From positions 16,279,508 through 16,343,507 of the forward strand of contig OX393569.1 in NCBI GenBank assembly GCA_947652115.1: a DNA stretch of 64,000 bases, in the 5' to 3' direction. The notes under the pieces were generated by a model. The model had not been told where the DNA came from, made no database searches, and saw only the letters and a list, made by a program, of their open reading frames with translations. Shown piece by piece: positions 53,583 through 64,000 of the stretch (position 1 is its first letter; every line of letters begins with the position of its first letter). Source of the stretch: Blastomussa wellsi (taxonomy: Eukaryota > Cnidaria > Anthozoa > Scleractinia > Plerogyridae). A program made the position numbers and the translations under genes.

Positions 53583-54164
53583 TACTTATTTCCATAATCT
53601 TGACATGCATGTATAGATAAATACATATCCCTTGTAACTCAAATAAATGGGTTAAAAAACGTACATTCCTTTAGTTTTAAAACGGAGTGTTAAAGGGGGC
53701 TGTTTTATGTGAAGTTCGAGTGAATTCCAATTCTTTTTTATAAAGCACTGCCATTGTTTGGAATATCTGCTGTCCCCGGGATCCCCAGTTCTTAAACAAA
53801 ATTGGGAGATGGCGGTCACTGCGTCAGCGAGTATCGACAGAGTAAAAGGTTCATGAATCAAGAAAGAGAAATTCCTAAACTTTTACTCATAAATCTCCAT
53901 TCTGTTGTGATACAACTTTTGACCACTTTTGGCTGAAATGTGCTTAAAGGGAATTGTTGGATGCATGGTTGGTTCCCATTTTTGATGGTCTTTTATATTT
54001 GTAGGTCGATGTTTGATAGTGAACAGGCTCCGGGGGTGGGTAGGGGACACCCCCGTCTAGCCGGAGCCTGCCCGCAGGCTAATAGTGAATCTGGATAAAG
54101 GAAAGACTAAGAGGTCTCCCAAGGAGTCGTGTACCCAAGAGGTCTCCCAAGGAGTCGTGGCCAT

Positions 54165-54410
54165 TTACAATTGTTTTTCATGTCTGTCAGTGAGGCTTCT
54201 CCAGTTGAGGGCACGGAGAATCTGGGCAGATCTGAGATCCCAATCAGAGCCTGTTATTATACATGCCGTCCTATTTTGTAGTTTCTCGAGTTTATTACTA
54301 AGGCCAGTATGCCTCCTCCTCAGGCTTCTCCAGGCGATAAAATCGGAACGCCCACAAAAACCCAAGCGCGGTCGCTATCAGCATGAGCTGGGAACGAACC
54401 CGGGGAGCCC
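54165..54410 (-). pseudogene. LINE reverse transcriptase C-terminal remnant
   Basis: The minus-strand translation includes LSNKLEKLQNRTACIITGSD, WDLRSAQILRALNWRSL and TDRHEKQL. This is the LQNRAARxITG ... LxWxxL pattern after the RT domain of jockey/CR1-type LINEs. Only this tail is present. Confidence 0.7.
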
Positions 54411-54649
54411 ACTTGTCGCGGGTTAATTTTTAATTCTTTTTATTTCGGTTTTAGCCTTCTTAGCCAGAAAGTACTCTATCAACTGCATTGCGTTTTGAGC
54501 GCTGAACATTTCTATCTGAACACTTGGTTTGATTATGTCAAATCCATTTCCTGGTATCTGAGTAACTGAAATCTTTCTCAGAGGAGGGGCCACGCCACCG
54601 GACCAAACAAAGCCTAATCTGGAAACCCCGGTCCCGGCCATATATTTAA

Positions 54650-54659
<10 letters not shown>

Positions 54660-54687
<28 letters not shown>

Positions 54688-54745
54688 GATAGCCAACGAG
54701 GCGCCGAGTTGGCTGTAACCATCTCATATCCAACAAGCGCGAGAA
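54660..54745. repeat. GC-rich palindrome
   Basis: GCGCGTTGGATATGAGATGG at about 54666 is mirrored by CCATCTCATATCCAACAAGC at about 54719. A MITE fragment is likely. Confidence 0.6.
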
Positions 54746-56193
54746 AATATTGTACAAACATTACGAAAAATGCATTCTTTTACGCGTACCCCTACCATAT
54801 TTGTAGGTCAATGGTATATGGGCTCATATACCACTGCCTCTAAACCAATCAGAACTCAGGAAATGCAATATTCCATAGCTAGTTTTTAATAAAAGTTAAT
54901 AACTCACGCTTACCCCTCCACTCATACTCTTGCTGTGGGGGCCCTGACGTCTTATATCTTTTTCAAATTGTTTCACCATCGATTTTGAATCGCTGCCTAG
55001 CCTGAAACGCTTAAATAGTAAGTACATGCTACAACGTGCACACATTACCCGAGCCACGTTGTTCGACTGTTTTGTTGTCAGCGTTTTCAAAAAGTTCCGT
55101 TTCGCCGATCATACTAAGACACCTAGCCATCGTTTAGTCTGAACGGAAGGCCAATCGCAATACCGGAAAAAAAGTTGCGTTTTCAAATTTCAATTTCAAT
55201 TTGAACCCGGCAATATGTTGTTTGTGGCAAACTGTCGCTTCCCACATATTCATATATATTATAAAAGAGAAATAAAAAAAGAAGCAACTAGGATGGCCAA
55301 AAAGTCCAGAAAGGACCAAAAATACTCTTGTGTATAGTCTTGCAATGTTTATGACAGATCTCAAGACAAACGTGATAAGAAACACGATAGGTCATTATCG
55401 GCACATCATGTCCCAACAATGCTTTGTTTTGGAGCCCCCGCAGAGACCGTTGAGAAGTGCTTTGCGGTCAAGCGAAACGACGGGAAAGGGTGGTGTGCTG
55501 ACTATAAAGACTTTTCTTGATGCCGGTTTACTGAATTGAGGACGGAAAAGGTTTTTTAATTGGAGAGCTTTCAAACGCTCTTTTGGTCATGTCTTTGTGC
55601 GAAGAATCGTCCACGGAAGGTTAGTTTAATCTTACGTTTATTAAATTTCGAGGCCATTTGAGGCTGTTCACTGGAGCAGACAAGAACCGACTCCGGACTA
55701 CGTGTTTTTTGAGTCGCAGTCAATCATCTAAAGTGAATTTGAAAAAGGCTTATGAGCTGATACCGCTTAAAAATACATTTGACACCCTCTAGTTACTTAA
55801 TATCTTCAAATTATTCACCGAACAGACGTAAACAATAGGATTTTCCACTTCAAATAAAATCAAATCTACTCTTTATGCACATGGATTTCCCGCGCGCGAG
55901 CATACAAAGCGAGCCAACCCGTGATTCCTTGCGTGCCGGTAGCGAAGATTTGGCGTCCAATGTGAGAAGAAGCAAATAACGGAAAGATCGACTATCCGTG
56001 TTGAATTTATCGGGTATTTCGCTTTCTCGATAGCTGTAGATTTTATTTTATCAACTCTGGTGTCATACAATTTTCCTATATGTCCAGTTTTCGTGAACAC
56101 ATGTGAATGTAGCAGCGACCCAACAAAATAGATGTGCGGTCGAGAAATCTAGCTTCTTCAGTCGAAAAGAACGGCTTTCGATTTGAACTCACA

Positions 56194-59100
56194 ATGTTCC
56201 ACACGCCATTGTGCCCAAAAGACTGTGAAATCGGGCACCACTATGTTACCACGTCACTGCAAGCTCTTGCCCCTCGTTTCAGCTCATCGGTGAATGCGAC
56301 GATCTTCAGCCCTTCTCGTGTCACGCGTGGCAACAACAAGGATGACTTTAAAAAACAGGTTCATAAACTCCTTTCCACCGGCTGGAAAAAGAACAAAAAT
56401 GTCCCAGAAAGTAGCAAACAATTCCAGTTACCCCTGCTTCACTTGGCGAGCATGTTTGGAAAATACGAAGCGGTCGATTGGTTGATAAACGAAGAAGGAT
56501 TCGAAGCTGCTCAACGATCTTCCTCTTCGAACGAAACTGCACTGCATTTGGTTGCTCGCCACCTTTACAAGGGCTTGCTGCCGGAATCTGCTAGGCTAGA
56601 AAACATGAGCATCAGTGCAAAGGTTGCTAATTTCGAGAAAGTAGTTTCGTTGCTGATCACAAAAGAGGTGAGTCTTTTCTGGGCAAAAGATGGCTTAAAC
56701 AGGGAAACACCTTTTCACATTCTCGCCAATCACCTTGTTCTCGCCAATTCGACAGACGCTAACTCAAAAATAGAAGATCACTGCTTGGCATTCCACTCAA
56801 AGAGTTTTGATGTGATCTTGAAACTTCTTCTTGCCGAAGAGGATGCAAGACTATGTAAAAAGGATATCATGCAAGCTTTGAGTGTTAGGAACTGTAATGG
56901 AGATACCGCATTGCACATTCTGGCCAGGGCAACCAAACATGGATACCAATTGCTCAAGTACCTGGTGAAATCTCTGGGATCTTCTGAGCTGCTGAAACTC
57001 AAGAATGGGAAAAACCTCTCAGTGTTGGACATTGTGAACGAAGTCTATCCTGGCCATGAAAAAGATTTGCTTATCGAGGAAGAAGGTAAAAATGGATTGA
57101 TACCATTTGTAATTTGTTAAAAATACCAATTATAAGCCCCTCCCCCCATTATAGCAGGAATCAGAATCCTTGATTTTTGTCGGCACCCTTAAAAAAGGAA
57201 ATCTGAAGGGTTGATTTTTTTGTCGTCGCCTTTGAAAAAACATTTGAAAGGGCAAAATTTTGTTGGCTTCTTTAATTTATTCATCACACCTCTGAGAATT
57301 TTTTTGGGCTGGTGGAAATGACCTCCGGGCTTGTGCATCCTGGCTTCAGCTTGCCCGAAGGGCAAGTTGGAAAATCAAACTTCCTTGTACCCTGTTTGAA
57401 GAAAGAAACCAACCCTCCTTTTCAAAAATTTGTCATCCTTTGCAGGGGGTTGGGGTTTGGATAAAAAAATGCCTGGCACAATTAATTGAGCAAAATTTCA
57501 ATGGAATGCAATTGTTCAATTAAGTGTGATTGTGTTCGGTAATAAAATAGAACAATGAACTTTTTGTGAGTTGGATTATCAAACTAATCAAACATAATAG
57601 GGTGGAACTGTTTGTCTGTATCCGGAAATGGAACGTATACGACAAGAACCCATTGAGTTAGAATGTCTTAGAATGGGTGTTATTATTCAGCAAATTGTCA
57701 CATTGCCTATATATCATTATGGACATTATGCTCTCAATATCCGTCAACTGCAGCTGACAGATATTCTGTGGTACATGTAAAGTAACAATATTCAGTAGAA
57801 GTCTCACAAAGCGCCGCATAAAGGCAACTTTTCTAGCTATAAAATGCTCTTCATTGACAGTTCGTTGAATAATAAAACAATTATCCTGCTCAATCTTGCG
57901 GAAAATCAGCCTACGACCTCGTCGGCTAAGTTTCAGGTGATATTCCGTGCGATTTTGCAGGATAATTCTTCAATGCGTGTAGCGGATACAAAACACTTGT
58001 TTATACTGCTAACGGAACTAAAATAAGATGAAGGTACTACTATACTCTCTTTACTTGCTACTGATATCTTTTCAAGATGAACTGTTCTTGGTAGCCTTTC
58101 ACCACAGCATCAATGACTAACGTCTAAATAGTCCACTTTCAAGTTAGTCAAGACCACTGAACAAAAAGACTAAATACTCAGTTGCACAGGGTTAGCCTCA
58201 ATCCGATGAAAAATATTCACAAATACCAGCAGAAAAGCACTGAAGCGTAAGACGAAACAATGCACAAAGTTGTTAATATTTCCTGTTCTCACTGGTATTT
58301 GCGAATATTTTACTTCAGGTCGAGACTAACCCTGTATAGACGCGTCTTTAGTCGTTTTATTCAGCGGTCTTGGTTAACTCGAAACTGGACTATTGTGAAC
58401 CAGCCAGCTTACTACTGCATGCTGAACCAGCTTAAAAAGTGCTGTTTATTGGCTACCCTAGTTGGCGGAGGCTTTTCGTGTGTGTTTCCTTCTTTCAGTT
58501 TGTTTCTGTCAAGTCTTTGTGGCAGGCTGGGAAAAGTTGTGTTGACAAAGACTCTGAGCGATCCTGTTTGAGCTAGCACATTAATGAAGAGTTGGAAAAT
58601 ACCGTAGAACGTTGAATTCTGTTCAATTGGCATTTTTTCACTCCCACTAGGGGTATAACAATTCATGCACTGTCAATGTCATATCTGGTCTCAAATACAA
58701 TCACACAATCACATACAGTTTCCTGCTCTAAACAGTCCACAGTTCAGAAATAATGACACAAAGTGGCTTATTTAAAAAAAATGTTCAGCTTTTGACATGT
58801 GGCGACCGGCTGCAAAAGGGTGAGCGCCAATTTTTTTGTCAAGCTGGGCATTCTACAACGTGTGCAGATTTTGCAAAAGCAATTCATTTGAATTTACTTA
58901 AAACTGCTAAATGAGTTGGGGGGGGGGGGGTAGTTAAAGGCCCATTTACATGGCAGAAAATATTTTGTAACATTAGCTTAACAATATTCACTTTATTCAA
59001 GACTTGGGTTTCATTTCAAGAAGTCTCCAGAAAATTACTCTTTCGATGCAAATAGCAAGTGTCCTTGCTTTGCGGTCTGAATATATCTCCCATGGGAATA

Positions 59101-62100
59101 CACTGTTGCCTCGTTCAAACCAGTTCCTGGCCTGTGAGAAAGCTCTCTCAATGGGAGTTACAGGGAAAGCAGAAAGACAAAGCTTTGCATCTTCAACACA
59201 AATGTCAAATCAGTGCTCTTGTATGGCTCTGAAACCTGGAGAACAACTAAAGCCACCTCGAGAAAGATCTAGACCTTTGTAAATAAGTTTCTCAGAACAA
59301 TTCTGCAAATTTATTGGCCAGATACCATCTCAAACAAAGACCTATGGCAACCAAAAACAGCAGGACAAGAAAATTGAATTGCAGATCAAGAGAAGATGCT
59401 GGGATTGGCTGGGTCACGCTCTGCAAACTAAAATACCAACACCACCAAGCATCCCTTAATTTTGTATTGGGTGTCCTGTGTATTTACAGGCAAAGTGATA
59501 CAAAAGTTTTTGTTTCTCCATTATGGACACACATTTGCCTTGAGTTCGTTACTGGCCTCAGTTTGATATGCTAACTCACACAATGCCCCTGCTTCGTACA
59601 ACAAAGCTTGTATCCCTTGCAAATATCTTAGAGCATCGCAAGTGAAGTTTAAACATGATTATTATACATTCAATTCTCTAACTCTTTTCTGATTGGCCAA
59701 AAGCCTACAGCGAATTTTCAAAATCAGTGCCCATGACATAACTGCAGATTATACAATTATAATAATGTCAAGGACATTCAAGGTGATGGGTAATCATGTC
59801 ATGTATTCCCGCGGTGCATGATTTGTAAGGGTAATCATGTCAAGGTCACGTGCTTTGTGCTGCTTGCCATCAGTGAAGAAGCAAAATGACTTCTAGGTTT
59901 GCTTCGTTGACTGAGCAAGAGACATCGAAAAAAATTGAAGACAAGGACTCACAAAACACAAAAAGGTTGACAAAGGTGGCAAAGAAGCTGTTTGCTGATT
60001 ACGTGAAAGAGAAAAAACTGAGAGAACCTGAGGAAAAGAAAGAGTTGGCAAAAACTTTGAAAACATTTTATGTCGAAGTGAGAAAGAAAGATGGTTCGTC
60101 TTACTCCATGTTTTATGTCTAATAAAACAATTATTAGATTCAGTTTTTGTGATATCCAGAATAATCAAGGTCCAGGTAAGGGTTATCAGCCAAAGTCATT
60201 GCAGTGATTTTCCAATTTAACCAATTGGAATAAAGAAGCTTTAAAATTTTTCTGGCTTCAATGGAGATTCGTACCCGTGACCTTTGTGATACTTCAGGAT
60301 TCTTAATTCCAATTTCTTAAAATTGGAAATTCACTGCAATAATCATTTCTCACTTTAAATTTTCATTACTTGGACAGTTGTTTTGGCACGGCTATGAAGC
60401 ACTTATGCTTAAATTATTTGTGAGGTATTTTATTATTTAATATCCTTGAGAACAGCTAAACTTCATGGGCTGTTCCACTCGAGTTGACTTCATTTATTTT
60501 GTTTTGCTAACTGTTGAGTTGCTAACCATTTGAGTTGTGGTGAGTGATTTTTGTTTTGTTAACTGTTGAGTTGCTAACCATTTGAGTTGTGGTGAGTGAT
60601 TTTTGTTTTGCTAACTGTTGAGTTGCTAACCATTTGAGTTGTGGTGAGTGATTTTTGTTTTGCTAACTGTTGAGTTGCTAACCATTTGAGTTGTGGTGAG
60701 TGATTTTTGTTTTGCTAACTGTTGAGTTGCTAACCATTTGAGTTGTGGTGAGTGATTTTTGTTTTGCTAACTGTTGAGTTGCTAACCATTTGAGTTGTGG
60801 TGAGTGATTTTTGTTTTGCTAACTTTCAACCTGCAAAGACAAATACTTATTCAGGCTGCATCCAGCCATGGTTAAAATTATTTGGGATGGACAGAAAACA
60901 GTTATTAACAACTCAAAATTAAGAACTGAGAGGTAACAAAACTGTGTATTTATTGCTGTTGAAACATGAATCTGTTAACTCAACGCTCAAGTCTCTGTAT
61001 TAATTCTGGGGTCACATTAGACAGCGGAACCTGGGTACCATTACAAGAGTCAGTACCCACCTGCTTGCAAATTGAACATGAGAAAATTCACTTCAGTGCG
61101 TTCTTTTCTGCCTGCCTATTGCAAGTCATCTACTCACACTTGAAAACTAAATGAAAACCCTGTAGTGTTAATAAATGTGGATTTTTTGTCTGAAGTCTGC
61201 ATTCAAGCCTATGTGGTTCATCAGGCCAGCGCTTTTCTCCAGTTTCTGTAGCATTTAGCGACTAGGAGTTTTTCTTCTCCCCCTGGATGGGATGCTAGTC
61301 CATTGCAAGGTTACCCCCAGCATTAAATTTGCCAGTACCCATTTATACATCTGGGTAGAGAGAAAGTGTCTTGCTCAGGAACACAACACATTGTCCCTGG
61401 CCAGGGCTTGAACCCTGGTGTCTATTAGCAGGGTTCTACTGTACTATGGAATGGAATGTTAGCCCATTGCAGAGTAACCACCAGCATTTGTAGATGATAA
61501 TGTTGTTTTAGTGGTCTATGCGCTTAGCTACAGTATACCAAGCTGGTTATCAGGCATGCCACTCAAACTCAAACAAAACAAATATTACAAATAATTATAA
61601 CAAGCTTAAAAATCCCAACTGGTGATAGGCAGACCAGTTGGCTATTTACAAGCATAGTGGAGGAGCTGGACTAGCGTGTGTCACGAAATGACTCCATTTA
61701 GTGGTTAGAGCGTGACTTGAACCCGGGATCATCAGATTTCAAAACCAGACCCTAACAACTTGGCGCACTGCCTCCTGTGCAGCATTTCATCAGTGCTCAT
61801 CTTATACACCTGGGTGTCGAGGCATTGTGAAAGTAAAGTGTCTTGTTCAAGAACACAGTGCAGTGTACCAGCCAGGGCTCGAATCCAAGCAGCTTAATCT
61901 GGAGTCTGGCATACTAACCATTAGTCTACTGCACCTCTCACAAGATTTCGTAACTCAGCTGTGCTAATGTCTTGTCTATTCTCCTAACTGTAGGTTCAAA
62001 GAACCCCAGAGCTTCCAGCTCAGGTAATCATGACAAAGGAATTTTGGATCTGGTACAGTTCCTGAATCGCAGTGCTTCAAATGCCATGAGGCTGGGTCAT

Positions 62101-63097
62101 CCTGAGCCAGGTCTAGAGCATGATACAGGGAGACGTGATGAAAGATGTGCAATTCACACAAAGTACTTTCCAGGTTTGTGTTCTTCAGATTGCGTTGATG
62201 CAATGGGTGCGGTCAGCACCATTTTAGGCACCCATACACCTCTCTGTAAACCTGACTGTGATCTTCAGCATCACTTATTGACAAGTGCTGTTTTCAGCTC
62301 ATCTGTCATGTTCCGTGCTGCTAGTTTGGATGGCATTCCCTTGACGTTCAAGCTGTGTCTTCAAACCTGCTTCACAGCAGGCTGGGATCGGCACATGAGT
62401 GTTCCAGATCCTCATGATAGTCTGCGGTATCCATTGCTACACTTGGTCTGCATGAGTGGAAATCTTCTTGCTGCGACAAAACTTATTCAAGAAATGAAGT
62501 TTACTGTAAATGTCCCCACAAAAACTAAAGAAACTCCTCTTCATTTAACTGCTCGGTACTTTCCTATCACCCATGCAGAGAGGAAGGTTCTCAACTTCCA
62601 GGCTATTTTGAACTTTCTTATTGCTGAAGATCAAGAGATTCTATTCAAGGCGGATCTAAAGGGAGATACAGTGTTGCACATTTTGGCCATGTGTTTCAAT
62701 GGAATTGCAAGAAAATTGGCAAAACCAGGCGATGCACCACACAATAAGAGCTTTTTGGTTAAGCAAAAGAACTGTTATGTTAAAGCATTGAAAGTTTGCC
62801 TGCATAAACTTTCAGATCTCCAATTGGGTAGCAAACTTTGTAAAAAACAAATTTGCAAGCTGGTGCATGACAGGAACAATGCTGATAAAACACTGTTGGA
62901 CATTCTTCAAGCTGGTCCAGACAGAGTCATGGCGATGATACTTAATATGTATGCCAAGGAGATGTTGCCATATTGTTTTGATGATGAAAGACATGATCTG
63001 GTTAGCAGTGTATGCCCTTCATCCTGCCCTTGCAGTGGTAAAGCAGCAAGACTAGAGGACCCAGCTAATGGAACAACACAGGCTTGCATGAGTGAAG
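56194..63097 (+). CDS. Second Cys/His-ankyrin module protein, two exons seen, 3' end unresolved
   Basis: Exon 56194-57085 (ATG at 56194, 297 codons plus 1 nt) joins exon 61994-63097 in phase 1. The protein opens MFHTPLCPKDCEIGHH, so module 3 is at the N terminus (C7, C11, H15, H16). It continues with LPLLHLASMFGKYEAVDWLI, ETALHLVARHL, TPFHILANHL and TALHILARAT. Exon 2 carries an extra C-x3-C (GLCSSDC, residues 360-364), then module 4: HTPLCKPDCDLQHH (C382, C386, H390, H391), YPLLHLVCMSGN, ETPLHLTARYF and TVLHILAMCF. Exon 2 ends SEG at a GTAATG donor in phase 1; reading on instead gives a stop at 63118. So the gene either ends there or continues past the window. An upstream exon cannot be excluded. 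The intron of 4.9 kb is full of repeats. Function unknown; paralogue of the 44539 gene. Confidence 0.75.
59190..59460 (+). pseudogene. LINE ORF2 C-terminal remnant
   Basis: Across frameshifts it reads VLLYGSETWRTTKAT, FVNKFLRTILQIYWPDTISN, KDLWQ, then QIKRRCWDWLGHAL. The Y-GSETW ... WPD-IS-LW ... I-RR-W-W-GH pattern is typical of the tail of endonuclease/RT LINE proteins. Broken by stops, so dead. In the intron of the 56194 gene. Confidence 0.75.
59886..60122 (+). pseudogene. Short fragment resembling the N-terminus of a Crypton/DUF3504-type domesticated recombinase
   Basis: A 78-codon frame: MTSRFASLTEQETSKKIEDK, TKRLTKVAKKLFADYVKEKK, LAKTLKTFYVEVRKKDGSSY, SMFYV stop. The pattern T-x-A-x3-F-x2-Y ... 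L-x3-L-x2-FY-x-E-x-RK-x-DG-x-Y resembles the opening of animal multicopy proteins related to DUF3504 (KCTD1-like, QRICH1, ZMYM). Only that opening is present; the rest is missing. Assignment is from memory of the pattern and is tentative. Confidence 0.45.
60497..60827. repeat. 52-bp minisatellite, about 6.4 copies
   Basis: Unit contains TGCTAACTGTTGAGTTGCTA and ACCATTTGAGTTGTGGTGAG; successive copies are offset by exactly 52 bp and nearly identical. In the intron of the 56194 gene. Confidence 0.95.
61199..61425 (-). mobile_element. SINE family 1, 3' part
   Basis: On the minus strand it includes CCAGGGTTCAAGCCCTGGCC, GTGTTCCTGAGCAAGACAC, CATCCCATCCAGGGGG and CTGATGAACCACATAGGC. The A-box head is missing. 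Confidence 0.8.
61550..61770 (-). mobile_element. SINE family 2
   Basis: The minus strand shows CAGTGCGCCAAGTTGTTAGG and GATCCCGGGTTCAAGTCAC (B box), then GCCAACTGGTCTGCCTATC, matching the copy at 50090. Confidence 0.75.
61779..61940 (-). mobile_element. SINE family 1, 5' part
   Basis: On the minus strand it starts TGAGAGGTGCAGTAGACTAA, TGGTTAGTATGCC (A box), then TTCGAGCCCTGGCTGG (B box) and ACAAGACACTTTACTTTCAC. Ends about 50 bp before exon 2 of the 56194 gene. Confidence 0.8.
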
Positions 63098-64000
63098 GTA
63101 ATGACTTGTGGAATTTGTGATGTTTTTGTTGATCACAGCCAGTCAACACACCCCTGCCTTCTAATTTACTTTTATCAGCTGGGTGCATGTGCAAGCATAG
63201 CTTTTACTCTGCAGCTACTTTATTTGTATTTTTTTCATTTTGTTGGTGACCCCTCCTTAGCCACTGATTAAAAGTTAACACTAATTAACATTAATCAAAG
63301 TATAAAATAATGAAAGTGGCAAATTATATCCAATGACTTCTAATTTAATATGCAGAGTTACACCCAGATTTCGTAAGATGCGGGAAATAAATATTCCAGC
63401 TATGCTGTGCTTTTTATTTGATCCTTTATTATACAAGTATTAGAAAGAGAAAAAACATCTTTTCATTCAAAAACCTGCAAAGTACTGTATGAACAAAACA
63501 CCACTTGGCCTTATGATTCCCGGCTGAGTATTGTATATTGGATTTCAGACCCTGTCACGCTTCAGTATAACACAACAACTGGAAATACTAGGCACATCTG
63601 TGAAGCCATTGCTATTATTTTGTTTGATTTGATCCGTTTATTATATATATATGAATATCAGATAGAGAACAGACATCTCTGCCATCAAAGTGGTGTATAA
63701 ACAAGCGTCTGGCATATAACTCTTTGAAAGAACACAACAACTGGAAGCAATATTACCAGGCCCATCTACAAAGCCATGGGAACTTAAATGTATAGTTAAA
63801 TTTTCATCACGCTGCTTTAAGATCTCAAGTGATCTTCTTGTCAATATTGTGGTGTTTGCCAATATCAAAGCAATGTAATTTTGCTCTAGGTTACTGTTTC
63901 GTGGTTCAAGTCTGAGAAGAACTACACCCGAGTAAAATGTGGCTGCTTTTTAATGGAAAAGCACATGGAAAGTGAAATTTGATAAAGGGGAGCACGTGAT
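63098..64000. other. Right edge, intron or 3' flank
   Basis: After the possible donor at 63098 I find no further module exon or other recognisable gene to the window end. TTTATTTGATCC and GTTTATTATA recur (about 63412 and 63630), each followed by a similar block with AGAGAACAGACATC / AGAGAAAAAACATC, a weak local duplication. Confidence 0.5.

Larger units (their letters stand above)
51424..56193. other. Intergenic region between the two module genes
   Basis: Contains an inverted repeat copy (51625-51720), a GCCCTATTTCCGGACA-type MITE (51945-52310), a full SINE (53327-53582), a LINE remnant (54165-54410), a GC-rich palindrome (54660-54745), and at 55405-55515 a short open stretch (ETVEKCFAVKRNDGKGWCAD) that I cannot place. 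No complete gene is apparent. Confidence 0.6.

Noticed and set aside
56134..56193. Upstream start (GTG) for the second module gene
   Set aside because: Not an ATG; the ATG at 56194 sits directly before the conserved HTPLC motif.

Overview
The window is eukaryotic: AT-rich, with long introns, GT-AG splice sites, and dense MITEs, SINEs and retroelement fragments. The protein complement (animal BCAS3, a P2X receptor, N-acylglucosamine 2-epimerase) makes it a metazoan. The mix of Penelope-like, Harbinger and tRNA-derived SINE repeats looks like an anthozoan cnidarian, most likely a stony coral. That placement is my recognition of repeat styles and was not tested.

Layout, left to right. (1) 15-3578, minus: the first three coding exons of N-acylglucosamine 2-epimerase (RENBP-like); the rest lies off the left edge. 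Its intron 1 holds a 29-bp minisatellite and a foldback element. (2) 3579-8973: intergenic, with one clear MITE. (3) 8974-26710, minus: a complete 20-coding-exon BCAS3 gene (899 aa by my exon model). Its introns hold a structurally intact 3.2-kb PIF/Harbinger transposon, a short Penelope-derived insertion, nested MITEs and SINEs; one intron is GC-AG. (4) 26711-32775: repeat-rich intergenic DNA. (5) 32776-43826, minus: a complete 12-coding-exon P2X receptor (445 aa). (6) 44539-51423, plus, divergent from P2X with a 712-bp gap: a three-exon gene for a predicted 1,769-aa protein. It has two copies of an unfamiliar cysteine/histidine plus ankyrin-like module, a 46-residue Ser/Thr-rich repeat array and a C-terminal coiled coil. 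(7) 56194 to about 63097 or beyond, plus: a paralogue with two more copies of the module, split by a 4.9-kb repeat-filled intron.

The conserved genes look like ordinary single-copy animal genes. The most unusual content is the right-hand cluster. Four module copies begin with C-x3-C-x3-H-(H/N) and run into degenerate ankyrin repeats. Every module exon boundary that I can define is in phase 1, so exons can be duplicated without breaking the frame. I do not recognise this family. The second notable system is a set of four short Penelope-derived insertions, three with clear target-site duplications and one with a shorter direct repeat. All begin at the same internal point of the element, and a hammerhead-ribozyme-like motif is visible in three of them.
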